Below, one piece after another: positions 50,391 through 58,347 of a stretch of DNA of 64,000 nt. Position numbers and translations under genes: made by a program. The notes beneath the pieces were generated by a model. That model searched no databases. It saw only the letters and a list, made by a program, of their open reading frames with translations, and was not told where the DNA came from. This stretch comes from Capsulimonas corticalis. GTDB taxonomy: Bacteria; Armatimonadota; Armatimonadia; Armatimonadales; Capsulimonadaceae. The stretch is taken from assembly GCF_003574315.2 (NCBI RefSeq), contig NZ_AP025739.1, forward strand, positions 806,001 through 870,000. The letters run 5' to 3'. Positions within the stretch are counted from its first letter, which is position 1; each line of letters starts with the position of its first letter.

Positions 50391-51170
50391 ATGCTGACAT
50401 CCACTTTTGTACACGCCCCCGGCGTCGGACCCGCGACGGAGCAGATGCTTTGGAGCCAGGGCGCCATCGACTGGAAATCCTATCAAGATCGCGCCCAGGA
50501 GCTTCGGCTGCCGGCGCGGCATCGCGAGGCGCTGGAGACGACGGTCGCGGATAGTATCGCGGCGCTGGAGGAGGCGCGGATCGATTACTTCGCGCATAAT
50601 CTCGCAAAAAAAGAACACTGGCGCGCGGTGAGCGAGTTCTCCAAGATCGGATATCTGGATATCGAGACGGACGGGGGATTTGGGCCGGATTCCATTACCG
50701 TGATCGGGCTCTACGACGGCTTCGAGACGCATACGTATCTGAAGGACAAGAATCTGGCGCAGTTCGCCTTTGAATGCCAGGACTATGATGGGTTTGTGAC
50801 GTTCTTTGGGACGGGGTTTGATATCCCGTTTCTGAAGCGCCGTTTCCCGGTGCTGGAAAGCGTCTTCGCGGATCGGTTTCACGTCGACCTGTGTCCGCTG
50901 CTCAAGCGCCTGGGGCATCGGGGCGGCCTGAAAAGTATTGAAAAGCAGCTGGGGATCGCGCGCGTGGAGGAAGCAGACGGGCTGTCTGGAACCGACGCGA
51001 TTCGTCTGTGGCGCGAATATCGTCGCGGGGGACGCCACTCCGAAGAAGCGCTGCGGCTTCTCCTGAGTTACAATCAGGAAGACGTCGTCAACATGAAGTT
51101 CTTACTGGACTATGCGCTGCCGCGCATGCGCGCGGACAGCGGCTTTCCGTCCGAAATCGTCACGGCGTAA
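50391..51170 (+). CDS. RNase H-like 3'-5' exonuclease domain protein (YprB-type)
   Basis: A 259-residue protein starting at ATG 50391. After an N-terminal helical part ('ATEQMLWSQGAIDWKSYQDRA') comes a DnaQ-like exonuclease fold of the YprB group: 'IGYLDIETDGG' (Exo I, DxE), 'FVTFFGTGFDIPFLKRRFP' (Exo II Asp), and 'LLLSYNQEDVVNMKFLLDYAL' (Exo III Asp). These acidic residues suggest two-metal nuclease activity on DNA or RNA. The N-terminal 'FVHAPGVGPATEQMLW' resembles a helix-hairpin-helix. It is a single gene, so the process is unknown; DNA repair or RNA turnover is possible. Confidence 0.85.
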   Translation: MLTSTFVHAPGVGPATEQMLWSQGAIDWKSYQDRAQELRLPARHREALETTVADSIAALEEARIDYFAHNLAKKEHWRAVSEFSKIGYLDIETDGGFGPDSITVIGLYDGFETHTYLKDKNLAQFAFECQDYDGFVTFFGTGFDIPFLKRRFPVLESVFADRFHVDLCPLLKRLGHRGGLKSIEKQLGIARVEEADGLSGTDAIRLWREYRRGGRHSEEALRLLLSYNQEDVVNMKFLLDYALPRMRADSGFPSEIVTA

Positions 51171-51178
51171 GATCCGGT

Positions 51179-51565
51179 TTAAGATTGAGCCGGCGCGCTC
51201 TGCGCCGGCCGGGCCTTCCAGGCTCCGGAAATCCCCTCAAAAATTTGCAGCCGGCGCGTCACCGGCCCCATCATCGTCAGAATTCTCCACACGCCCGCGC
51301 CCCGGCGCGCCGCAATTCTTAGCTGACGCCCCAGATCCTCCAGAAACCCTTGCAGCTTCAGCAGCCATCGAATACCGTTCGAGTCGACATACGGGGACTG
51401 TGTGACGTCTACGACAACGACGCGCGCGCCGCTGGCGCGCACTCGGTCCAAAACATCCTGCGGGGATAACCCCGCGCCGTCCAGGGGACCGTCGCAGCGC
51501 AGCAGCAGCACACGTCCCAGAAGACGCTGAATAATACTCACGAATGGATCGCCTTTCCAAATCAT
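51179..51565 (-). CDS. STAS-domain protein (anti-sigma antagonist type)
   Basis: A small protein with a STAS domain: 'VLLLRCDGPLDGAGLSPQDVLDRVRASGARVVVVDVTQSPYVDSNGIRWLLKLQGFLEDLGRQLRIAAR'. The 'VDSNGI' segment contains the Ser that is phosphorylated in SpoIIAA-like proteins. I use ATG 51565 (128 residues); GTG 51541, with GGAAAGG nearby, is about as likely. It may control a sigma-factor kinase or other partner elsewhere. The C-terminal tail 'KARPAQSAPAQS' is short and flexible. No partner switch genes are adjacent. Confidence 0.75.
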   Translation of the reverse strand: MIWKGDPFVSIIQRLLGRVLLLRCDGPLDGAGLSPQDVLDRVRASGARVVVVDVTQSPYVDSNGIRWLLKLQGFLEDLGRQLRIAARRGAGVWRILTMMGPVTRRLQIFEGISGAWKARPAQSAPAQS

Positions 51566-51727
51566 CGCCCGTCGGGCGCGCAGGGGGAATTGGCGCGGCG
51601 TGCCGGCCACTCGATTATTACCCACGGACGAGGCGGAGGCAAACAGAAAAATCAGAGTCAGGCAGGCGAAAGCGCGGGAGAATCTTGGACACCGCGCGGA
51701 GAGCGCGGCGTCCAAGACGTCATCAGA

Positions 51728-52159
51728 TCAATTGTTGACGGCGATGATCTTGAGGCGGCCGCCTTTGACGGGCGCGAACCAGACCTCGCCGTCGCCGATC
51801 ATCACGCCGCGCCAGTTGACGAAAAGGTCCTTCTCGCGCTGGCGCGCGACGGCCTTCTTGACCTTGGGGGTGAAGATCGCCGGGTAACGCCGAAGAAACA
51901 GGGCGGGACTCACGGTCTGACCCGGCTTTCCGTGGACGCTGGTGTGCAGCGGAAACGCCGCCAATGAGGCGATCTTCTTCGCGTCATTGTTCGCTGCGGC
52001 GATCTTCAGCGTACGCAAAAAGAGCGCCACGGAGGCGTCGTGATCGATCCCCGCCACGGCGTACTTGCCGGCCGCCCGCGCGGGCGGCGCGGCGAAGACG
52101 CAGGCCGCCCCCAGGACTAAAAATATGGCGACCGCCGCCATAGAGGAACGCGTTCTCAT
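51728..52159 (-). CDS. Secreted protein of unknown function (143 aa)
   Basis: I start at ATG 52159 (AGGAAACC upstream). The signal peptide is 'MAAVAIFLVLGAACVFAAPPARAA' with cleavage around residue 30. The mature part is helical, then strand-rich: 'VALFLRTLKIAAANNDAKKIASLAAFPLHTS' and 'VNWRGVMIGDGEVWFAPVKGGRLKIIAVNN'. The latter resembles the end of small NTF2-like domains (for example 'GEVWFA...IIAVN'), which are often secreted ligand-binding or enzyme folds. This is a tentative fold assignment. The gene is upstream of the STAS gene on the same strand. Confidence 0.7.
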   Translation of the reverse strand: MRTRSSMAAVAIFLVLGAACVFAAPPARAAGKYAVAGIDHDASVALFLRTLKIAAANNDAKKIASLAAFPLHTSVHGKPGQTVSPALFLRRYPAIFTPKVKKAVARQREKDLFVNWRGVMIGDGEVWFAPVKGGRLKIIAVNN

Positions 52160-52247
52160 TCTCGGTTTCCTATTCCCGCCGCAGCGGGGCCTTGCGAATC
52201 TCTCCCGGTAATCCGCCAGGGGCGGACGGCTTGAATGACAAACGGCG

Positions 52248-53030
52248 TTAAAGGCGCAGGAGCTTTCGCTTCGCCATCCGAAACTCATCCTCGGTGAGCG
52301 CGCCTATTTTGTGAAGATTGGAGAGGCGCTCCAGATCGGCCACCAGATCCGTCGGCGGCGCGGCGGCCTGCGTGTCTTTGCCCAGAGTCGCGTAGGAGGA
52401 CGGGGACTGCCTTGGCGCGGCGGAGACATGCTCCAGCAGCGAATCGAAGGTCTCCGCGGGCGCTTCCGGCGCGGGCGCTGCGGGCGTCTCCGCCGGGACG
52501 ACGGGGGCGGCGGGCTCCGGATGCTCTTCCGTAGCCGTGGCGGTCGAATGAACGGGCGCTTCGGCGGGCGCGCTGTGCAGCTGCTGCATGATAGAGGCGC
52601 GCGCGGCGGCGCGCTGAGCGGCTTCTTCGATGGACGCGCGCTCGTCGGCTTCCCGCTCGCGCTGGATCTGCGCGAGACGCTCGGCCTCCATCTCATGCTG
52701 CCGTCGCTCCATATTTGGCCGGTCGATCTCGTAGCGCACTTTCTTCAGAAAGGCCGCCGCCTGCGCCTGCACGCGCTGATTCTGCGCGGAGCCAAACCCG
52801 ACGTTCGACGCCGCAATCTCTACCCCGCTCCCCTCGGACAGCGGCAGGATCTTCGCCTCGACCTGCACGGGGATCTGGAGCTGCTCCGCCTGCTGTGTCT
52901 CCCGGACCACAATCCGCGTGCGCTCCTGCGCGACCACTTTCCACTTCAGCGACACCGCCGCCCGCTGGCACGCCAGCATAACCACGTCCGGGGGCTCCGT
53001 CATTACCAGTTTCTCTTTATAAGACGCCAT
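52248..53030 (-). CDS. SHOCT-domain protein with an N-terminal lipid/DNA-binding-like part
   Basis: A 260-residue cytosolic protein. The N-terminal ~95 residues form a compact domain ('PPDVVMLACQRAAVSLKWKVVAQERTRIVVRET', 'GSGVEIAASNVGFGSAQNQRVQAQAAAFLKKV'). A charged coiled coil (about 100-140) and a Pro/Ala/Glu-rich disordered linker follow. The C-terminal 32 residues are a SHOCT motif, 'LVADLERLSNLHKIGALTEDEFRMAKRKLL', a short helix pair found at protein ends that helps oligomerise or localise. The function of the N-terminal part is unknown. Confidence 0.82.
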   Translation of the reverse strand: MASYKEKLVMTEPPDVVMLACQRAAVSLKWKVVAQERTRIVVRETQQAEQLQIPVQVEAKILPLSEGSGVEIAASNVGFGSAQNQRVQAQAAAFLKKVRYEIDRPNMERRQHEMEAERLAQIQREREADERASIEEAAQRAAARASIMQQLHSAPAEAPVHSTATATEEHPEPAAPVVPAETPAAPAPEAPAETFDSLLEHVSAAPRQSPSSYATLGKDTQAAAPPTDLVADLERLSNLHKIGALTEDEFRMAKRKLLRL

Positions 53031-53221
53031 TAACTCTGTCCCCTCTTTGGAATTTCGAATGTTCGTCGCCGCAAAATCTGGCGCCGTAATATTCCCTCAT
53101 CGTAGCATGAACCGCAAGCGCCGTCAATCGGACGCCGCATGTGTGTTATACGGTCTGGAATGGGTAAGAGTTCACTATAGTTTTTGACCGCGCATTGCGC
53201 GAGCCGCAAAAGGAACATCAC

Positions 53222-53611
53222 ATGAAAGCACGATATCCCATTCTCGCCGCACTCGGCGTTTTCGCCGCTCTCGGATCCGCCAGCGCTCAGCCGGCGTCCT
53301 CCAGCGCCGTCTTTGTCGGCGGCACGCCCGTGATGCGCGTCCGCGTCGCCGCCGGCGGCATGACGCCCGAACAGCGCGCCGACCAGATCCAGCAGCGCGT
53401 CAACCTCGCGCTCGGACACGGACCGATCGCCGCCTCCGACATCACCGTGGAGCCGTCCGGCAATGAAGCGGTCGTCAATGTCAAAGGCCAGCTGCTGCTG
53501 ACCGCCGACTGGGCGACGGCCCGGTACAACCAGAGCACTCCCATGGAGCTCGCCCAGACCTGGGCGGACAACATGCGTGGCATCCTGCCGTCGCTGACCC
53601 AGGCGAAATAA
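53222..53611 (+). CDS. Secreted protein of unknown function (129 aa)
   Basis: I start at ATG 53222 because a ribosome-binding site (AAAGGAACATCAC) precedes it. The signal peptide 'MKARYPILAALGVFAALGSASAQ' ends at AQ. The mature part resembles BON-like or small beta-alpha domains: 'AVFVGGTPVMRVRVAAGGMTPEQRADQIQQRVNLALGHGPIAASDITVEPSGNEAVVNVKGQLLLTADWATARYN'. Such domains in outer-surface proteins bind lipids or help stress resistance. No catalytic residues are seen. It is followed by the glycine-rich stress-type gene. Confidence 0.75.
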   Translation: MKARYPILAALGVFAALGSASAQPASSSAVFVGGTPVMRVRVAAGGMTPEQRADQIQQRVNLALGHGPIAASDITVEPSGNEAVVNVKGQLLLTADWATARYNQSTPMELAQTWADNMRGILPSLTQAK

Positions 53612-53721
53612 TCGGATTTTCGCCCAGCCCGAACGTTTCGGACCGGATATTTCTATAGAGGGAATTTCGGCGCTGCGGCTTCAAGATTTTGGAGATCGAG
53701 CGCAGGCAGAGGAGCAGTCAC

Positions 53722-54252
53722 GTGGCAAAAACAGTAGTCGGGCTTTTCGAAGATTCGGCGCGGGCGCAGGCGGCCGTTCAGGAGCTGATCCAGGCGGGCT
53801 TCCCGCGCGGCGATATCGGCGTGATCGCCAACGGGGATGAGGACGGCGCGTACGATGAGACCACGGCGGGCGGCGTTCACCACACCACCGGCGAAGAAGC
53901 GACAAGGGGAGCGGAAACCGGGGCGGTGATCGGCGGAGTCGCCGGACTGCTGGTGGGGCTGGGCGCGTTCGCGATTCCCGGTATCGGACCGATCGTCGCC
54001 GCCGGCCCCATCGCCGCGGCGATCGCCGGAATCGGCGTCGGCGCGGTGGCCGGCGGTTTGATGGGCGCGCTTATCCATGTCGGCGTTCCCGAAGATGAGG
54101 CGCGTTACTACGCCGAAGGCGTACGTCGCGGCGGTACGCTCGTCACCGTCAAGGCCGATTCGGATTCCGCCGACCGCGCCGCGAGTATCTTCCAGACCCA
54201 CCGCGCGCTCGATATCGGCAACAGTGTCGGCGCATCGAGCGGCGTGGTTTAG
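53722..54252 (+). CDS. Glycine-rich general-stress-type protein (YflT/DUF1269-like)
   Basis: I start at GTG 53722 since GAGGAGCAG lies just before it; an upstream ATG at 53689 has no such site. The 176-residue protein begins 'VAKTVVGLFEDSARAQAAVQELIQAGFPRGDIGVIAN', the beta-alpha-beta start shared with YflT-type stress proteins. Then a long Gly/Ala-rich hydrophobic stretch ('GAVIGGVAGLLVGLGAFAIPGIGPIVAAGPIAAAIAGIGVGAVAGGLMGALIHVGV', about 75-125) may sit in the membrane or form helical glycine zippers. The end returns to 'YYAEGVRRGGTLVTVKADSDSADRAASIF'. It is likely linked to stress or envelope homeostasis; precise role unknown. Confidence 0.82.
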   Translation: MAKTVVGLFEDSARAQAAVQELIQAGFPRGDIGVIANGDEDGAYDETTAGGVHHTTGEEATRGAETGAVIGGVAGLLVGLGAFAIPGIGPIVAAGPIAAAIAGIGVGAVAGGLMGALIHVGVPEDEARYYAEGVRRGGTLVTVKADSDSADRAASIFQTHRALDIGNSVGASSGVV

Positions 54253-54261
54253 GGCGTCGTC

Positions 54262-56634
54262 TTAACGCTTGACCGGGAGCGGGGCGGGCGCGGGAGCCTC
54301 GCCGGCGTTGTCGGCGTGGGTCACGCAGTTTTTGCCGGTGCGTTTGGATGCTTGGAGCGCTCTGTCGGCGTACTCGATCATCACTGGGATTTCCATGATC
54401 GCCGGCGTCAGCGTGGCGACGCCGACGCTGACGGTGATGGCCCGGTTCGCCCACTGGCCCGCGTTGATCGCCGCGCGGAACCGTTCGGCGATGGCGACGG
54501 CGCCGTCGCTGTCCGTATGCGGCAGGATGACGACGAACTCTTCGCCCCCATAGCGCGCGATCAGATCGACGCCCCGCGCGTTGTCCTGAAGGATCTGGGC
54601 GACGGATTTCAAAACCTCATCGCCGGCCGGGTGTCCAAAGCTGTCGTTGTACGCCTTGAAGTTGTCGATATCGAGCAGCAGCAGCGACAGCGGCATCGTA
54701 TACCGCATCGAACGGGTGAACTCCGCCTCCATCCGCTCCTGGAACGCCCGGTGATTCTTCAGGCCGGTCATGCCGTCCAGCTTGGCCAGCTCCTCCAGTT
54801 TGCGGTTGATCGATTCCAGGCGGCTCTTATGGAACTCCAGCTCCACGCTGTAGTTGTTGATCTGCTCCATCTGCTCCTGAAGCTGGCGCTCATAGCGCTT
54901 GCGCTCGGTGATATCGCGAATCACGGCGCTGAAGAATGTCCCCTGCTCCGTATCCCAGGTCGCGAGAGAAAGCTCCAGCGGCGGCTCCCCGCCGTCTTGC
55001 CGGCGTCCCGCAATCTCAATCGTGCGGTTGAGGATTTTGGACTTATCTCCAGGCGCGGCGTTCGCGTAAAGCGACGGCAGGATCAGATCGAGCTGCCGGC
55101 CGAAGATCTCTTCCTCGGTATAGCCGAACATCTTCCGGGCCCCGTTGTTCCAGGAAATGATCTGATCTTCCTGCGTCACAGTCACAATGGCGTCGTTCGC
55201 GGACTGCGTCACGGAGCGGAATCGCAGCTCGGATTCCCGGCGCGCCATCTCGGCCAGCCGCCGCTCGGTGACGTCGTGGACGATCGAGTACTGGTGCAGG
55301 CGCCCGCCGATATTGACCGGTCCCGTATGCACCTCGACATCCCGGACTTCGTCGTTCGCGACGCGATGCCGTAAGTTATAGTATGGGCGATCCTCGGCGG
55401 CGGCCAGCGCCATCTCATCGCCGACTTTGCCGTCGTCAAAGACGTTGATATCGGACATCGTCCGGCGACGCATCTCCTCAAACGAGCAGCCGTAAAAGGC
55501 GCAGGCCGCCGGGTTGGCGTCCACGATCTCCTCCGTCTGCGCGTCGATCAGCAGCTTCACCGCGCCGTGATGCTGGAAGGTCTGTCGGTAGCGCTCCTCG
55601 CTCTGCCGCAGGGCTTCCTGCGTCTGCTTGCGCTGGGTGATATCCACGTTGGCGCAGATCCCCCCAATGATGCCGCCGTCGGCGTGCCGGATCGGGAAGG
55701 CGTTGCACAGAACGTAGCAAACGCTGCCGTCGGCGCGCAGGTCGGCGCGCTCGATGCCTTCAAACGTCTCGCCGCCGAAGACGCGGGCGACCACATCCTT
55801 CATCGCCTCCGATTCCGAGGGCTGGCAGATCGCCTCCCAGATCGGCTTTAGCAGCGTGTCTTCCGCGCCGATGCCGTACAGAGTTTCAAAAGCGCGGTTC
55901 CATTCGAAGATGCGCCCCTTGGCGTCGTAGCACAGACAGGCGACTGGCAGCCCCTGGAACAGCTCCAGAAAACGCTGAGACGCATATTCGTAAAGGATCG
56001 CGCCGTCGTGCATGTCCTCGTTGCTGATCTCCAGCTCCTGAGTCCGAGCCTCCAGTTCCTGCTTCTGGGCGGCGAGGCTGCGGGTGCGCTCCTCCAGCGC
56101 CTTGGTGACGCGCTTGCGCTTGTCAATCACGCACGTCAGATGCGCGACCGACCGCTTCATCTCCAAAAGCGTGGACGTTTGCCGCGCCAGCCGGCGCAGC
56201 GCCTCCCTCGCCTCGGCGTCGAACTCGCGCGGCGCGCGGTCCATCACCAGCAGCGCGCCCAGAACAAAGCCGTCCGGGGTGGTTAAAGGCGCGCCCGCAC
56301 AAAAACGCACGCAGGCGGGAGCGACGGCAAACGGGTTGCCTTGAAAACGGGCGTCCGAAGAGACGTCCGAAAGGATGAGAAGATCGGGCTGTTCGAGGAC
56401 GAGCGTGGAAAACGCAAGGGCGCGGGGGACCTCGGCGATATCCGCCCCGACGATCGCCTTGCACCATTCCCGCGAGTCGTCCACGAGCGTAATCGCGGCG
56501 ATGGGGACCTGAAAAAGCGCCGCGGCTGTCGCGGCGATATCGTGAAACGCCTCTTCCCGAGGCGAGTCCATCTGCCGATAGCGCCGCAGCGCACTGATTC
56601 TGGCGGGTTCGTTCGTCAGCATAGGCGTATTCAT
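54262..56634 (-). CDS. Multi-sensor diguanylate cyclase (GAF-PAS-PAS-PAS-GGDEF)
   Basis: A cytosolic 790-residue signalling enzyme; start ATG 56634, though ATG 56622 is possible. After the N-terminal GAF domain (about 30-165, 'AATAAALFQVPIAAITLVDD' to 'LRRLARQTSTLLEM') follow a coiled coil, a PAS ('LPVACLCYDAKGRIFEWNRAFETLYGIGAE'), a second ('AVKLLIDAQTEEIVDANPAACAFYGCSFEEM'), a third PAS ('ANDAIVTVTQEDQIISWNNGARKMFGYTEEEI'), and GGDEF ('LAKLDGMTGLKNHRAF', 'DIDNFKAYNDSFGHPAGDEV', 'RYGGEEFVVILP'). The active-site motif is intact. It lacks membrane helices, so it senses cytosolic cues. No EAL or HD-GYP domain is attached. Confidence 0.93.
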   Translation of the reverse strand: MNTPMLTNEPARISALRRYRQMDSPREEAFHDIAATAAALFQVPIAAITLVDDSREWCKAIVGADIAEVPRALAFSTLVLEQPDLLILSDVSSDARFQGNPFAVAPACVRFCAGAPLTTPDGFVLGALLVMDRAPREFDAEAREALRRLARQTSTLLEMKRSVAHLTCVIDKRKRVTKALEERTRSLAAQKQELEARTQELEISNEDMHDGAILYEYASQRFLELFQGLPVACLCYDAKGRIFEWNRAFETLYGIGAEDTLLKPIWEAICQPSESEAMKDVVARVFGGETFEGIERADLRADGSVCYVLCNAFPIRHADGGIIGGICANVDITQRKQTQEALRQSEERYRQTFQHHGAVKLLIDAQTEEIVDANPAACAFYGCSFEEMRRRTMSDINVFDDGKVGDEMALAAAEDRPYYNLRHRVANDEVRDVEVHTGPVNIGGRLHQYSIVHDVTERRLAEMARRESELRFRSVTQSANDAIVTVTQEDQIISWNNGARKMFGYTEEEIFGRQLDLILPSLYANAAPGDKSKILNRTIEIAGRRQDGGEPPLELSLATWDTEQGTFFSAVIRDITERKRYERQLQEQMEQINNYSVELEFHKSRLESINRKLEELAKLDGMTGLKNHRAFQERMEAEFTRSMRYTMPLSLLLLDIDNFKAYNDSFGHPAGDEVLKSVAQILQDNARGVDLIARYGGEEFVVILPHTDSDGAVAIAERFRAAINAGQWANRAITVSVGVATLTPAIMEIPVMIEYADRALQASKRTGKNCVTHADNAGEAPAPAPLPVKR

Positions 56635-56797
56635 GCGTGAGTGATCGCTCTGCCCGGACGTGCGGCGTGGCGTAGCGTGCAAATACCTGAGATTTCCGGC
56701 GCGTTCAAACGCGTCGGCTTTCCAGTTGTAGTATCGGAACGAGCCCGGTAAATCTATAGGCGCCGCACGGACGGATTCCCTAGAATCTTACGAGTCT

Positions 56798-58309
56798 TCA
56801 CGGCTTCGAAACCGAGCTGATATGGCCGTCGGCGTAGACATAGTGATGCGCGCATCGCGTGTCCATCTCGCCGATGACAAGATCGGCGGGAGACTTGATG
56901 TCAGCCACGATCATTTGACTGTTTCCCCGGTAGACGAATTGGTTGTCTCCCAGAGAAAAGAGGCTGTTATCTTGCAGATACGGGAATACCCGATCTTGAA
57001 CGCCGGGCGCGGGAGGCATGCGGCCATCGTAGTCCTGAGCGTACTGCGCCAATCCCAGACCGATTTGTCTCAGATCGGACGCGGCGATCAGATTTTCTTC
57101 CTCACAGCTCAGCTGCTCGCCGGAGTCCAGTTTTTCCCGCGCCGTCGCATCCCGTTTCACAAGGTCCGTGACGAACAGATCGCCGTGTGAGAGAAACGCG
57201 ACCGCCTCGCCGGTTGGCGACCACTGCGGGCGCGGGGGATCGCCGCCCGGCGTTACCCCCAGCGGAGCGGCGGCGTACTTCTTTTTCTCCGTTCGGTTCC
57301 GAATCCAGATCGCGAACGCCCGAACATCGTCCATACGGTCAGAATCGGGCAGCGTCTCGGGAATGACATCGAGCGTTAGCAGGGACGATTTCGGATCGAG
57401 CGCGCCTGCGTCGGCGAAGCCGGCCCCCAGACGCAGGCCCGGATGCGCCTCCCAGTCGTCCGGCATTGGGACGCTCTCACTGGCCCCGCCGGCAAGATCG
57501 CTTCGGACATACTGAGTCGCCTCGCCTCTCGCCGCCGGACGTTTTTTGAAGAGCAGCGATCGATCGTCCAGCCATCCCAGAATCACATGCCCGGTCAGAA
57601 AGGGGATATTTTGCTGCATATCGTCCCCCGGGCGATAAACGATCAGCTCCGGATGGCCGCCGGCGGCGTCCGCCGGGTCCGTATTTTGAATGGTCGCCTC
57701 AAGAAGGACCCGGGCGCCGTCCGGCGACCAGGCGAATGTCGGAACCGAGCCGGGTCTCACCACGCCCATGCGCACGACTTTGGGCGACGCCAGATCTCCC
57801 AGCGTATCGTAACATTCGTACGTCAAATCGACTCGGGCCGGATTCGCGAAATCTCCATACATCGGCAGATCCGCGCCGTCCAGCGCCGCGAGACGCTGGA
57901 CGATCAGATAACGCCCGTCGCCCGACCAGCCCGCCATCGAGATTTGGTCGCGCGGGCGCTCGCCGTTCAACCCCCAGGCCAGGCTTTTGGCGAGCGTCTT
58001 TTCCACCGGCTCGCTGCGCCACGGATCGACGAACTTAATCGCCGTCGACTTCGCGCCATGATCGATCACAAGGCTCTGATAGGCGATCTTCTCCCCGGTC
58101 GGGCTGTATTGGAATTCGGAGAGATGACCGCGAACGGTCATTTGACGCGCCGTCGAAGCCTCCAAAATCCGCCCGCTCCCCAGATAAACGCCATGAACGC
58201 CGCCCAACTGCCCCGGAACACTGTTATCGAGCCGATCGGCGGCGACCGGCAGCGCAATCCAGAGACATATCGAAGCGATCCCACAAGTCAAAACACGGCG
58301 AAATTTCAT
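56798..58309 (-). CDS. Secreted propeller protein with pilin-like (DUF1559-type) end, paralog A
   Basis: I start at ATG 58309 (AGGAAGAAG just before), giving 503 residues. The signal peptide is 'MKFRRVLTCGIASICLWIALPVAA'. The middle (about 45-390) has repeated blades of a TolB/WD40-like propeller ('EFQYSPTGEKIAYQSLVIDHG', 'SMAGWSGDGRYLIVQRL', 'TFAWSPDGARVLLEATI', 'PQWSPTGEAVAFLSHGDLFVTDLVK'). The last ~110 residues carry 'ASDLRQIGLGLAQYAQDYDGRMPP' to 'RCAHHYVYADGHISSVSKP', the pseudopilin-type DUF1559 end with HxxDG-like 'YADGH'. The usual hydrophobic pilin helix is missing. It follows paralog B with 38 bases between, probably co-transcribed. Confidence 0.85.
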   Translation of the reverse strand: MKFRRVLTCGIASICLWIALPVAADRLDNSVPGQLGGVHGVYLGSGRILEASTARQMTVRGHLSEFQYSPTGEKIAYQSLVIDHGAKSTAIKFVDPWRSEPVEKTLAKSLAWGLNGERPRDQISMAGWSGDGRYLIVQRLAALDGADLPMYGDFANPARVDLTYECYDTLGDLASPKVVRMGVVRPGSVPTFAWSPDGARVLLEATIQNTDPADAAGGHPELIVYRPGDDMQQNIPFLTGHVILGWLDDRSLLFKKRPAARGEATQYVRSDLAGGASESVPMPDDWEAHPGLRLGAGFADAGALDPKSSLLTLDVIPETLPDSDRMDDVRAFAIWIRNRTEKKKYAAAPLGVTPGGDPPRPQWSPTGEAVAFLSHGDLFVTDLVKRDATAREKLDSGEQLSCEEENLIAASDLRQIGLGLAQYAQDYDGRMPPAPGVQDRVFPYLQDNSLFSLGDNQFVYRGNSQMIVADIKSPADLVIGEMDTRCAHHYVYADGHISSVSKP

Positions 58310-58347
58310 GAACTTCTTCCTCGCGATAGAAATCGCCATCCGCGATT

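Noticed and set aside
51179-51715. Longer STAS gene with a signal peptide from a TTG start at 51715
   Set aside because: The start is TTG without a ribosome-binding site and STAS proteins of this kind are cytosolic; ATG 51565 or GTG 51541 fit better.
56634-56682. Earlier TTG start of the GAF-PAS-GGDEF gene at 56682
   Set aside because: The added residues are not conserved-looking and there is an ATG at 56634 just before the GAF domain.
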